Shown here: in pieces, positions 34,601 through 44,133 of the stretch | Layout of the letters: each line of letters begins with the position of its first letter | Numbering within the stretch: the stretch's first letter is position 1 | Made by a program: the position numbers and the translations under genes | Notes under the pieces: model-generated | The model's database searches: none | What the model saw: the letters and a program-made list of their open reading frames with translations, nothing else | Told to the model about the DNA's origin: nothing | DNA from: Ulva prolifera | Taxonomy: Eukaryota; Chlorophyta; Ulvophyceae; Ulvales; Ulvaceae | Assembly (NCBI GenBank): GCA_023078555.1 | Contig: CM041202.1 | Coordinates: 4,770,022-4,834,021, forward strand | Length of the DNA: 64,000 nucleotides | Direction of reading: 5' to 3'

Positions 34601-37450
34601 AAGCAGTTTGAATCGTTCAAGATTCAATGATCTCCCGTAGAAGACCATATACGGGACCACAAGTCGGAAATTAGTGTTTTCCCAGAGTCTATTGCACCGC
34701 TCACTTTCGCCACGCTTTGCCTGTGCCGTGATCTCCTCTTCTGTCATCAGCTTATCACCTTTAGCTAGAGCAGGCTTGTTACTCACACCTTTCGATTTCA
34801 CTGCGAGCACTCTACTTCTATTAGCTCTGCTAAGATTTTCAATCGCATTGGACAAATTCTTCTGTATGAACTTTTTCTTTTCACGAGTCATCAAAGCAGT
34901 ACTAGGCACAAGATTAGTGCAATGGTTGACACACATCGCCCCCTCCGGCCATAGCCGGCGGGGTAGATCGGTGGGGAGAATTGCAGCACGCATTTTGTCA
35001 GAGGTGACACCACACGTACGCTCTGCTATACCATTGCCCTCATGGTGTCCAGGAGCACATGTTTCCCACGATATCCCGTTCTCCGAGAAATAATCTTGGA
35101 TATTGTGACCCTCAAACTCTCCGCCACGATCTCCGTGTACACCCATAACTCTAGGTGTGATCTTAATGCCCTCATCATCAACGAACTCATGCGGAAGAAC
35201 ACTAGTCCGTATGTGCTCAATGATTTCAACTAGCAGCTGTGGCACTCTAGACTTCGCATCCATTGGACATGCAAAACTGTAGCGTGAATGCTCATCGACG
35301 ACTATGAGAATGTACCGTGCTTTTCCTACCCCTACAGGCAAAATGGGACCCATAACATCAACATGCAGCCATGCACCAGGCCATTGGGCCTCATCATGTT
35401 CTACGTTTGTGCCATGCTGATTGCTAGAGCCGGAATCATGGGAGGCTAGGCGACAACCGTGGCAGCGACCTAGATTCTCCTTCACCACATCAGATTTAAT
35501 TCCTAGACCCTTATACACCTCAGCTTTGGACATCATTTGCAGAATGGATGTGCCCGTTTGCAGACTCAAATGTGTCAGAAATGTCGTGTTCAGCTTGGCA
35601 GCACCCGGAACATGTTGTGCCTTGCCAGTCAATGCAGCTATTCTGCAGAGATCGGCCTCGTCACTCTCGAGCTTTGCCACGGCATTGCTCGAGGACCACA
35701 TACTAGGACTATTGACTTGCTCACCCCTTAGGATGGGCTTGCCCTTATCCGTCTCAATGAAAAGAACAGGTCGATTCTTCGCGTCTGTGGATTGGTTAAT
35801 CCTACCCTCCTTGTGGCCTAGGGCCTGGTCAGAGAAGCCTGGGATGATGACTATATCACCTCCCTCCGTGACAGCACGTGTTTGCAGGAAAATATTCTCA
35901 TGCTTCAACTCCTCCGTAGACAAGATGTTGAAGGGGCATGCAGGGACATACAGACAGCTCGGGATCTCTAGGACTAATTCCTTCACATCACCACCCGTAG
36001 TCACATACGAACCTACTTTGAAACAAATTGTTCCTTCGCCCACGACAGGAATGTCCTCGTCACCGACAGGCTGGATGCACGGGATTCTCGATTTCCGCAT
36101 GCTGACGAATAGCTCAGGATTACGGATCACATGAGCTTGAGATCCACTGTCTATGAGAAAATTGCACAGCTCGCCCAGGCGGGCAACATCAACCATGCTG
36201 AATCCGTCACCTGGAAACTCCAGTGCAGCGACGGATGGGCCTCTGCCCCGTCCGCGTCCGCGTCCGCGTCCTCGTCCGCGGCCGGTGTTGTTGCCGCGAG
36301 GCTGAGCTGCCTGCTCAGAGAGGAACTTTCTGACCTCCGGATGGATATCCGGGCAGTCCTTCTGGAGATGGCCTGTCTTCTTGCACACGTAGCATGTGCG
36401 GGTCTCATTGGCAGCGACGGCAGCAACTGCAGGGCGCTGTGGCTGTTGTGGGTTCCTACCTCTAGGGCCATGATCACGCCCTGCCCCTTGGGGAGGTCCA
36501 CAGGCATCTAATGCCCGTGCGTGATTCGTGATGGCAGCTATCTGAGTGAGGAAATCACGACCTCCTTGCTCACTACGCAATGATACAAATTCCCGACCAA
36601 GAGGCTCGAACAGCTTGTTGCTAACCTGGTACTGAGCAGGTTGAGCACCCAAAGCCGTCAGCTGATTGACTAAGGACATAATATATGTGCAGTATTCTTC
36701 TACCTGCGTGGCTCTATGACCTTTGAGTACAGCACGGGAGAACCTATCCCACAGGGATCTGATCTCTGCCTCTTTGCTAGGCATGTACTTGGCACGCAGT
36801 GCACTCCATACATCCTTAAGGGAGACAAACACACGGACATATTCTAAGTCCTGTGCTGGCAGTGCAAAGCATACAACTGCCATTACCTTGTCATGAGTTG
36901 CAGTCTCAGGACTAGTAGGCAATTCTGTCAGAAGGTGATGAAGGCCATGGCCTTTGAGCCACAGCTCAACACGAAACTCAAACGTTGAGAATCGTTCACC
37001 TTTACTAAAATCCCACTGTGGGGACTTCCCTTTGTCAATCGCGGGCTCACGGAAGTTCATAGATCTCATTGCGTCAACTATGGCATTAGCATCAACTAAG
37101 TTCGCATTCAGATGACTATTACCTGAGTCATCAGCTTCAGCCTGGGCCGTAGCACGCAGAGCTTCCGCCTCAGCCTCGGCAGCTTCACGAGCCTGTTCCG
37201 CGCGCGCTAGAGCAGCACGAACATTGCTTGCTTCAACCCGAGCTTGCTCCGCCGTAGCGTTAGCAGCTTCGAGCTGAGAGGCAGCTTGTGCAGCTTGTGC
37301 ACGTCTAGTACCAGCGGCTGGCCCGTCAGCACGGCTAGTAGTGGGTACGCCACCAGGTGCATCGCCCGAAGCGTGCAAGAGAGCAGCTTGCCTCTCAGCT
37401 TCGGCCGTAGCCTCAGCTTCAAGAGCAGCTTCCCCTTCTGGTGATGACAT
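31658..37450 (-). CDS. Copia-1 Gag-Pol polyprotein, 1,930 residues
   Basis: One ORF from ATG 37450 to TAG 31658. Domains in order: an Ala/Glu-rich predicted coiled coil (~50-115); Gag with FEFRVELWLKGHG; a CCHC zinc knuckle CYVCKKTGHLQKDC (~350); aspartic protease with IDSGSQAHVI (~435); GAG-pre-integrase; integrase core with HVDVMGP, HGDRGGEFEG and the Glu in HHEGNGIAERT; reverse transcriptase with WVYKIKRGPTGEIQRYKARY and LWVDDLFIFG; RNase H with GYSDADFANDKGLKSVSG, TEAELIAMSSAANELMWA, GDNKSANILA and DQLADVFTKVLPGP. Catalytic residues are present and no stop or frameshift occurs, so it is probably competent. Gag and Pol share one frame with no visible recoding site, as in many plant copia elements. 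Confidence 0.97.
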   Translation of the reverse strand: MSSPEGEAALEAEATAEAERQAALLHASGDAPGGVPTTSRADGPAAGTRRAQAAQAASQLEAANATAEQARVEASNVRAALARAEQAREAAEAEAEALRATAQAEADDSGNSHLNANLVDANAIVDAMRSMNFREPAIDKGKSPQWDFSKGERFSTFEFRVELWLKGHGLHHLLTELPTSPETATHDKVMAVVCFALPAQDLEYVRVFVSLKDVWSALRAKYMPSKEAEIRSLWDRFSRAVLKGHRATQVEEYCTYIMSLVNQLTALGAQPAQYQVSNKLFEPLGREFVSLRSEQGGRDFLTQIAAITNHARALDACGPPQGAGRDHGPRGRNPQQPQRPAVAAVAANETRTCYVCKKTGHLQKDCPDIHPEVRKFLSEQAAQPRGNNTGRGRGRGRGRGRGRGPSVAALEFPGDGFSMVDVARLGELCNFLIDSGSQAHVIRNPELFVSMRKSRIPCIQPVGDEDIPVVGEGTICFKVGSYVTTGGDVKELVLEIPSCLYVPACPFNILSTEELKHENIFLQTRAVTEGGDIVIIPGFSDQALGHKEGRINQSTDAKNRPVLFIETDKGKPILRGEQVNSPSMWSSSNAVAKLESDEADLCRIAALTGKAQHVPGAAKLNTTFLTHLSLQTGTSILQMMSKAEVYKGLGIKSDVVKENLGRCHGCRLASHDSGSSNQHGTNVEHDEAQWPGAWLHVDVMGPILPVGVGKARYILIVVDEHSRYSFACPMDAKSRVPQLLVEIIEHIRTSVLPHEFVDDEGIKITPRVMGVHGDRGGEFEGHNIQDYFSENGISWETCAPGHHEGNGIAERTCGVTSDKMRAAILPTDLPRRLWPEGAMCVNHCTNLVPSTALMTREKKKFIQKNLSNAIENLSRANRSRVLAVKSKGVSNKPALAKGDKLMTEEEITAQAKRGESERCNRLWENTNFRLVVPYMVFYGRSLNLERFKLLVEQMRPWGLPVYFYQNGQHLRRLDARGANAVWVGPGQGPHMNRVYQSVPGGGKVIEVRQMVYSAAMLREYIKKFDSVEIGLMPSATRSEVEKLEFQPKMAEKVYAPPLSDVDAVAARKQYMQVHGAAEYDFDRMAIGKNLVDLHDSEYIDDSLAAEFEHVVPELGDDLGSGELQRKTRQTTPEVVENVHAVVRSQELRQGAVDLHLQPGENIERVNNHSNVDRFRELEHSNIDMLPSAAHNSQRAKSFTSPGRSLASDSGRVDEVSVRDMEIQHQPSSAAAGSAGPPRGAMGDIGGPIPRASGGRATARSLEHGMDYMREHLGGFISRGEVSPAPNSPVAGESMHPAKEVSFDLHDTAADAQGQEAQSAPVRHKWNPLVRKRLIPHADVAVIEASVDIEHSTVSEQTVAPKVAETSGMLATADSAVAGAEVTKHGELDGGKSAQRRSSRRVAAIKKRKPFDPDSPPWKQALAGEDAEKWHGAMKEEVTSLSEHGTYELVELPVGAKAIPGKWVYKIKRGPTGEIQRYKARYVARGFTQEEGIDFFETWAPVGSYATLRALLSVAAVEDLEMKHVDIQCAFLNGVMNEIVYVEQPPILNDGTNRVWKLLKTLYGLKQAAREWHKALARLLGEMGFVRSHSDPALYVRKTGRCFIFLWVDDLFIFGRSTGLKELIDQILKAFEGRDLGDLSWALGASITRDRKQKIISLSQQQKVVNLLEKFSMADCRPSPTPLVPRQQLRSAKDHPELEVADQAEHARFMSAVGGIQYIAVVTRPDISYACNVLAKHMGCSLKEHWPAVQHILRYLQSTKELGLVFEGSSKSCLLEGYSDADFANDKGLKSVSGLVLRVYGNTVFWRSKRQPITAGDTTEAELIAMSSAANELMWAKQLLLDLHLRPEKPVLWGDNKSANILANKPISSDRSKHIRVRHLRVREFVEADEIQVQWVGTKDQLADVFTKVLPGPAFKDVRKRLHLMPVQISL

Positions 37451-37698
37451 GGTCTACCTGCAGCGAGCGATCTCTTCTCTCGCGCGGGCAGCTTCGTCGG
37501 CCGGCCCGTGGACCGTCACGACTAATCTAATGTAAACCGCAGCCACACAGCTCGCAATCAAACATGCGAATGACTACTGTTGACTATCATGCGGTTGATC
37601 TGGTCATATGACTACGCACTAAAGCAGCGCAGATGCCCTTGGGCATGCGCGGTCATATGACACACCACTATTACGCACAACGAATGCAATCGCGCAAA

Positions 37699-37713
37699 CG
37701 TTCACCGATACCA
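37699..37713 (-). promoter_or_regulatory. Copia-1 primer-binding site
   Basis: Read on the minus strand, the 5' LTR ends ...TTATAACA and is followed at once by TGGTATCGGTGAACG. This would pair with a tRNA ending CGTTCACCGATACCA. The same word, lacking the first T, follows the gypsy LTRs at 49184 and 62644. Confidence 0.85.
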
Positions 37714-38107
37714 TGTTATAAGCAAGGACCTATGCGCAGCATTCATCAAGCTAGCTAGTGGGCTGCAGAGCCGTTACCTGTGGAGCACTCAGGTCGTACG
37801 TCGGCAATGCACAGATCAGGGGATGTACTGTAATGCAGTGAGGCAATACAGGAACCACGTAAGACTGTAAGAGAATGGTTACAGTAGACTTGGAGGCACA
37901 TGACTATATGCCACCGATCTGTCAAGTCTACAGCGGTCATAATCACAGTGACCGCACACAATCCTCACATGGATTGTGCTGGATTATGCTCATGCATATG
38001 ATCATGCATATGTCCTAACATAACAGGAGTTGGGCCCGTGGCCACCACACTCATGTGCGTACTTGCACGTCATGCATTGTGTCCCAGGATGGACCTCATT
38101 TATGACA
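37714..38107 (-). repeat. Copia-1 5' LTR (394 bp)
   Basis: Direct repeat of 31259-31652, identical by eye, followed on the plus strand by the second CAGAT at 38108-38112. Confidence 0.96.
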
Positions 38108-38112
38108 CAGAT

Positions 38113-38262
38113 ATATCTGCACAATAACAAGATTGTTGTCCCTGATCGTGATCCCTTCCGCCGGCAAATTGTGTTGTGGCACCACGTACACCCCTTGGCC
38201 TGCACACATGGGTGTCTCTCGCACAGCATCATTGATCACAAACTCATTTTACTGGCCAAATA
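38113..38262 (+). pseudogene. Gypsy-2 remnant, part 2 (integrase zinc-binding region)
   Basis: Continues from 31258: YLHNNKIVVPDRDPFRRQIV, LWHHVHPLACTHGCLSHS and, after a 1-base shift, SFYWPN. This is the HHCC region of a gypsy integrase and matches gypsy-1 at about 54840-54985. The family B element starts at 38265 and interrupts it; the gene resumes at 39383 with HKDVINFVSRCHSC. Confidence 0.85.
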
Positions 38263-38264
38263 TA

Positions 38265-39380
<1,116 letters not shown>

Positions 39381-39382
39381 TA

Positions 39383-39598
39383 CACAAGGATGTCATAAAT
39401 TTTGTGTCACGATGCCATAGCTGTCAAACCATGAAGTCCCCGTCGGAGCGGGATGCAGTCATGTCCCCGCTACCTATACCTTTTGCATGCTAGCGTGTCG
39501 TGAGTGTAGACATGATCACGCGTAGACATGATCACGCGGTCAGCTGCCTAACTTTACGTCTGGTCATAATTGCATTGTGTTTGTTGATCAGTTCAACA
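39383..39598 (+). pseudogene. Gypsy-2 remnant, part 3 (integrase HHCC end and core start)
   Basis: Reads HKDVINFVSRCHSCQTMKSP, then MSPLPIPFAC, a stop, VVSVDMIT, and SGHNCIVFVDQF. It matches gypsy-1 integrase (55000-55185) closely. A 17-bp tandem duplication (GTAGACATGATCACGC, 39507-39540) disrupts the frame. The hAT element interrupts after QFN at 39598. Confidence 0.85.
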
Positions 39599-40303
39599 TA
39601 GGGATGGCACAAAGGCGAGGTCGAGCACCTCGTTCTAGTCCGAGGTCAATGAACTCGGTACGAGTCTCATACCCAGGCCGAGGTGAAAAAATGGCCCACC
39701 TCGGATGGGGTATAGGTCCCGTTATGTCGAACACTGCTTAAAGTCTCAGACGCACTACTAGACACTGATTGGAGACCACATATTGCGGAGACATGTGCAC
39801 AAGCCCAGGGCATGAACAAACTATAATTAAATTACTCGCATTGATTACCACTGGCGAGCCTACAATTGAATTAAACAATTACCCGGCATGGATGGTGTTT
39901 GTCGCACAGCATAGAAATGCATCTGTGGTGGAAGCCTGTGGTGAGGAGGTTTTAGTAGCGGACATGGAGGCACTTGCACATGAGGATGCACAGAGGGAGG
40001 TGGAATCAATTGAATGACTATTGTAAGGTTTGTATATCTACTGTATTGCATTGCAATGCTATATATATCGATTGAACAAGCGTAGTGCTGCTTTGTACAT
40101 GCCTGCGCACCCGATCCGAGGTGAATTAATGCAATCCGAGGTGAATCGTACGAGTCCGAGGTCAAATCGTACGAGTCCGAGGTCAAATCGTACGAGTCCT
40201 AGGACAACTCGTACGATTCCTAGGTCACCTCGGTTGATCTCGTGCCACCTAGACCTCGGCACGAGACGAGCTGGACACCCACCTCGGCTCTGTGCCATCC
40301 CTA
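39599..40303 (+). mobile_element. Non-autonomous hAT transposon (705 bp)
   Basis: 13-bp TIRs TAGGGATGGCACA at both ends and a perfect 8-bp target duplication GTTCAACA (39591-39598 and 40304-40311), diagnostic of the hAT superfamily. Both ends are rich in CCGAGGT/ACCTCGG words, likely subterminal transposase-binding sites. These include three ~23-bp tandem units (GTACGAGTCCGAGGTCAAAT) at about 40147-40215. An 82-codon plus-strand ORF (39769-40017, containing ELNNYPAWMVFVAQHRNAS) may be a scrap of transposase but is not recognisable. Confidence 0.93.
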
Positions 40304-40311
40304 GTTCAACA

Positions 40312-40397
40312 AGATGGTGAGATTGATCCCCACAGTGTCTGCTCTGAATGTTCCCGGGTTCGCTGCATTGTTTTTCCAGCACATATACGGTCTCGAG
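40312..40397 (+). pseudogene. Gypsy-2 remnant, part 4 (integrase core)
   Basis: Continues in frame after the hAT element: KMVRLIPTVSALNVPGFAAL and FFQHIY. It matches gypsy-1 KMVRLVPALSTLDGPGFAKL and FFQHIY. Similarity ends at about 40397 and the rest of the element is not found to the right. Confidence 0.85.
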
Positions 40398-41372
40398 TAA
40401 CCGGTCTCATGGCTCACGTTGTCAGCACTGCGCCATTCATAATGCATGGAGCCTGTGCAGCGAGACTGGAGCCACCACCACCGGATTTGCGCACTACTTT
40501 CCCCCGACAGTGCTAATAGGTTCGAAGGAGTGAAGATACGACATCAGTGAAGTATTTGCGTAAACAACCTGGCTAACGATGCTGTGTGCACGCTGAGAGC
40601 TGCCGCCATGCCGCTCGATTTTTACGGCCGTAATGCTGCGCGCCGGAGGCAGCACGCATCTGCAACTGTGATAATTCAATGTAGATACAATCTCTATCGG
40701 TATAGCGTGTAGAAGTTGGGATAGCAGTGGTTCTGTAGTTTTGGTGGTGGAGGTATCGCCAAGGCACGTCTGTCTATAGCAAGCCCGACCGTTGCCACAG
40801 CCCTGCCGAATTTATCAAGCGGATACAATGTCAACGTCATTACCACTTTGCGGGAGCATGTTGTATGGGTAAATGCATTGCGTTGCGGGTGCTGTCTGTC
40901 ATCTCCCGATGCCAGTGCACATACGGTCACGCATAACGCGGCGCTATTTACTTCAATGTGAACCACTTAGTGTGGCTTTACTGCCGTGCTGTAGTGAGGT
41001 TCGGTATTGTGAGGACGTCACTGCGTTAAAAATGCTGCAGAGTGCGCCTACGCCTGACGCTGCAATGCTCACGCGGTCTCAATCACGCATTCTTTACAAA
41101 GCTCTAGCATTGTATGATGAAAGAGTGTTCAGTTGCGAACGCAGGGACGGTCAATCTACTCAGAGCTGGAGTCGTCGGCGACACTAGCTTGGTCACCAAA
41201 GCCGGTGCGCAGTTGCAAACGCCCCGGAAACAGACGTTTCGCTGGTTTCAGCGTTCGCCATGTAGCTTTGATGCAAGCAAATAATAGCTTTTGTCATATC
41301 AATTCAAAAAGTGTTCAAAGCTTGCTGCATGCCGAGGTATCACAGTTGCACGTATGGCGCGTTGCAACCGGT
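40398..41372. other. No gene recognised
   Basis: Unique-looking sequence between the gypsy-2 remnant and a LINE fragment. No recognisable ORF, TIR or LTR. Confidence 0.4.
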
Positions 41373-41760
41373 GCCTACGTGGCAGCTGAGAAGCTCGAGC
41401 GGCGTAATTGGGAGAAGTCTGCCGATAAGCCGCAGTATGAGTTTGTTCCGTTTGCTATTGAGTCCTATGGGAAGCTCGCGCCGCGGTCGGAGGAGTACAT
41501 CCGGGAGTTGGGTGAGATTGCTGCGGCATCAGGCCGGGTCTCCAAGTCGGTGTTTGTGATGAATGCGTACAAGTTGATTTCGTGTGTGTTGTTGAAGGGC
41601 AATGCGAAACTGTATGCGCGCACGCTGACCGCCATCGCCCGGTCGCGCGGCAAGCAATTCACCCATGGCTTTGACGTGCCGGTGGATGATTTTCTGGGTT
41701 GAGAGCTCTGGTCGTGCAGCATTTGATACAGTTGTGTTTGATTGTTGTCCGGATTGTTTG
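41373..41760 (+). pseudogene. LINE 3' fragment (C-terminus of RT protein and 3' UTR)
   Basis: The plus strand encodes the C-terminal end of the LINE protein to the stop at 41702: KLERRNWEKSADKPQYEFVP, FAIESYGKLAPRSEEYIREL, GEIAAASGRVSKSVFVMNAY and HGFDVPVDDFLG. About 60 bp of 3' UTR follow. It is closely related to 29423-29868. It converges with the minus-strand LINE piece starting at 41765; both contain the AEKL-W-K-ADKPQY segment, so they are two copies, not one inverted copy. Confidence 0.8.
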
Positions 41761-41764
41761 CTGT

Positions 41765-43262
41765 GGTCATACTGCGGCTTATCGGCAAACTTATCCCAAT
41801 CACTCCGCTTGAGCTTCTCCGCAACCTTCGCCGCCGAGGCATCCTCCCTATACGACCCCTTACGCAAAGCATCCTTCCCAAGCGGATGCGTCACCGTCAC
41901 GTCCACCATGACATGACGCCCCCCAGGCAGGATGGCGATGATGTCAGCCCTGTGCCGCCCCACTTTCCCTTCTCCGTACTCCCCATGCACGCCGGCGTAC
42001 GGCGGCTCTATGCTCGTGGGCACCGAAGCACAAGAATGAATATGGCGCATTGCAAAAGTAAGTTTATCATGGCGCGACGAAAGTCTCTTGTTGTTTCGGG
42101 TGCACATCATAGCATGGTCGCTGCGTCCAATGCTCTCACCGGAGCAATCGCACGGCGGCATGTCCACGGGGCCGCTGACTCGCTCTCCGAGGCGGTGGCG
42201 AAGGATGGTGGTGATGGAGTGGTTACCGATGGTGGTGTCCTGCCGTCGCCGGCCGGGGAGGGCGGACAAGAAGGCGCTACCGGGGGCGCCGCGGGCAGTG
42301 CGCACACGAGCAGCACCGAGCCGGCCTACCTCCGTGCTCAAGTCCATCCCGTCCAAGAACGCCTTGCCGGCCTTGTCACCCATGGACCTGGATACAACAT
42401 GATGCAAGGAGGTTAGAACATGACGCACGCCTTTGCTGGAGAGGTCCGCCGGTGAGCCACCGTCGATCTTCCCGGAGACCTTCGTGACCCACTCCTCGAC
42501 GTCGAGCAAGATGCCGCGGACGCAGTCCCAGTCGTGTTGCAGGTTCAGCGCGGCCGGCCCGTCAAGCCGTTGGAACACGGCGGGGCCATTAGCGGCGACC
42601 CGGTGAGCCACCGTGACGCCGGTGAGCAACGCTGCTTTCGCCTCCACTGGGTGGGTCATGCGCAGCCCAAGGCCGCCGTGGCGAATCGGCAACAACATCT
42701 GTTGCACTGCCGAGCTCATCTGCATGAGCGCGCCTGACGGCTCCTACATGATCGGCACCTGCGCAATGCTCGCCACCGCGGCGACGACAGTGCCTTCGAG
42801 GGCGCGTGTCGATTCGGCCAGGAGCTCCCACCTTGTCGTGCGCTGGTGGTGCATCAAGCGGACCGCAAACGACTGCCGGAGCAGCAACAGCTGCACCTGC
42901 TTGGTGACCGGCAATCGCATGAGCAGATCGACCTCGCCGATCGCCTTCGCAGCAGCGGCTTTCAGTTGTGCGCGGACGAAGTCGTCGGTGCCGATGTGGG
43001 TGCCGACCATTGTGATGCCGTCCTCTCTGTGGGGCACGCCGGTGGACTGCTGGATGGCACGACAATCCTCATGCGCCTCGGCACAGGTCGGAATCACGCC
43101 ACTCTTGCCCGGCACAATGGTGAGGCCGACCGAGCGCGCGCTACCTGGACCGTCCCCGCAGAGGCGGCCCAGGAGCTTGCGCAACGCAGACCCGCGGCCC
43201 ACGACAGTGAAGTCATCCAGGTACGACATGCTGGGCGCCTCCGGGCGCCTGCAGGTCTGTGC
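41765..43262 (-). pseudogene. LINE fragment: reverse transcriptase and REL-endonuclease domain
   Basis: The minus strand from 43262 has RT palm motif YLDDFTVVGRGSALRKLLGR (~43225), GLTIVPGKSGVI, then (frameshift near 42725) LLPIRHGGLGLR (~42700), a Cys/His cluster CDCSG...DHAMMC (~42150), RHDKLTFAMRHIHSC, and RHRADIIAILPGGRHVMVDV (~41920). Cys/His cluster plus R-x-D...D-V is the pattern of the restriction-like endonuclease C-terminal to RT in R2/CRE/NeSL-type LINEs. It is 5' truncated at ~43262 and converges on another LINE piece at 41760. Confidence 0.8.
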
Positions 43263-43264
43263 CG

Positions 43265-43800
43265 GATGATGTGGGACCAGTTTCACATCGAGAAGCAATT
43301 GCTTCATCTACATCAACTCGTTGGCTGTTGCACTCATCGCAATGAGCTCAACCTCTGTTGTATCCCCTGCCACTATACTCTGCTTCCTCAAACGCCAAAG
43401 AACACAATTCCCATACACCCGAACAATCATACCAGACACACTTTTCAGATCTGCAGAATTCGTAAAGTCTGCATTTGAGAAAGCTTCTAGCGAACACCCG
43501 TTTCCCTCAGAGCCAATAAATTTTATTCCAAAATTCTTCGTGGACTGTAGGTATCTCAGAATATGCTGCACGGCAGACCAATGTTCCTTCAGAATACTAG
43601 ACATGTGCCGGGCCAAGGCATGTGCCACATCGCTCAGGTCATGTCATGTCAATACTGCAATATACTGGACGCTTCCTACATCACTCATGAACCTGGAATG
43701 CTCAATAGCACTGGCGTTTTCCAGGTCAAGATACTCTTTCGCACTCCTTAATTGTTGCCGCGGCACTAAGGGAGTGGGAGATTTCTGACAGTCAGTCATG
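43265..43800 (-). pseudogene. Copia-3 fragment, RT end to mid RNase H (inverted part)
   Basis: From 43800 down the minus strand reads MTDCQKSPTPLVPRQQLRSA, VGSVQYIAVLT, stop, HALARHMSSILKEHWSAVQH, AFSNADFTNSADLKSVSGMI and TTEVELIAMSATANELM. This is about 60-70% identical by eye to copia-1 over the same region, so it is a related but distinct, older element. The following part of the protein (HIRVRHLRVRE...) lies on the opposite strand from 43821, so an internal inversion has occurred. Confidence 0.88.
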
Positions 43801-43820
43801 CAGTACTTTTCCTGTATGCC

Positions 43821-44120
43821 GGTCCACCGACAGATCCAAGCACATTCGTGTGCGGCACTTGCGAGTGCGGGAATGTGTCGAGATGGATGAACTTAAGGTG
43901 GAATGGGTTGGCACAATTTATCAGTTAGCCGTATCAAGTCACACATATCGGGCCATTATATGGCAAAGCAAACAAATACATCAAGCCAAAGAGCGACCGG
44001 CTGCCACTATAGCAACAACAAAATCTGTTGATCGGTTAGCGGATGTGTTTACAAAAGTGTTGCCCGGACCTGCTTTGCAAGAAGTTCGTAATAAACTCCA
44101 GCTAGTGGAGACGCAGCAGG
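43821..44120 (+). pseudogene. Copia-3 fragment, RNase H C-terminus (plus strand, split by LINE scrap)
   Basis: Plus strand reads TDRSKHIRVRHLRVRECVEM, DELKVEWVGTIYQLA, then a 99-bp foreign segment, then DRLADVFTKVLPGPALQEV and RNKLQL. It matches copia-1 SDRSKHIRVRHLRVREFVEA and DQLADVFTKVLPGP. A PPT (TTATGGGGGAG) and the LTR follow. Confidence 0.88.
43931..44029 (-). mobile_element. 99-bp extremely truncated LINE insertion
   Basis: The segment is the reverse complement of the LINE 3' UTR at about 29768-29855 (GGCCCGATATGT at its 3' end, ATTTTGTTGTTGCTAT at its 5' end). It lies inside the copia-3 RNase H codons, flanked by slightly diverged ~12-bp copies ATCAGTTAGCCG (about 43919-43930) and ATCGGTTAGCGG (about 44029-44040), a target duplication. 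Confidence 0.85.
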
Positions 44121-44133
44121 GTTTATGGGGGAG

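Larger units (their letters stand above)
31259..38107 (-). mobile_element. Copia-1: complete Ty1/copia retrotransposon, minus strand
   Basis: 6,849 bp bounded by 394-bp LTRs (31259-31652 and 37714-38107) that are identical by eye, with a perfect CAGAT duplication. It has a PBS next to the 5' LTR (37699-37713), a single uninterrupted gag-pol ORF and a PPT next to the 3' LTR (TAGGGGAG, minus strand, at 31653-31660). All parts needed for retrotransposition appear present. It inserted into the integrase N-terminus of the older gypsy-2 element; removing it with one TSD restores that frame. Identical LTRs imply recent insertion. Confidence 0.97.

Noticed and set aside
41373-43262. Twin-priming inversion of a single LINE
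   Set aside because: The two pieces converge with their 3' sides together and both contain the AEKL...ADKPQY segment, so they are separate copies; twin priming would join 5' sides.
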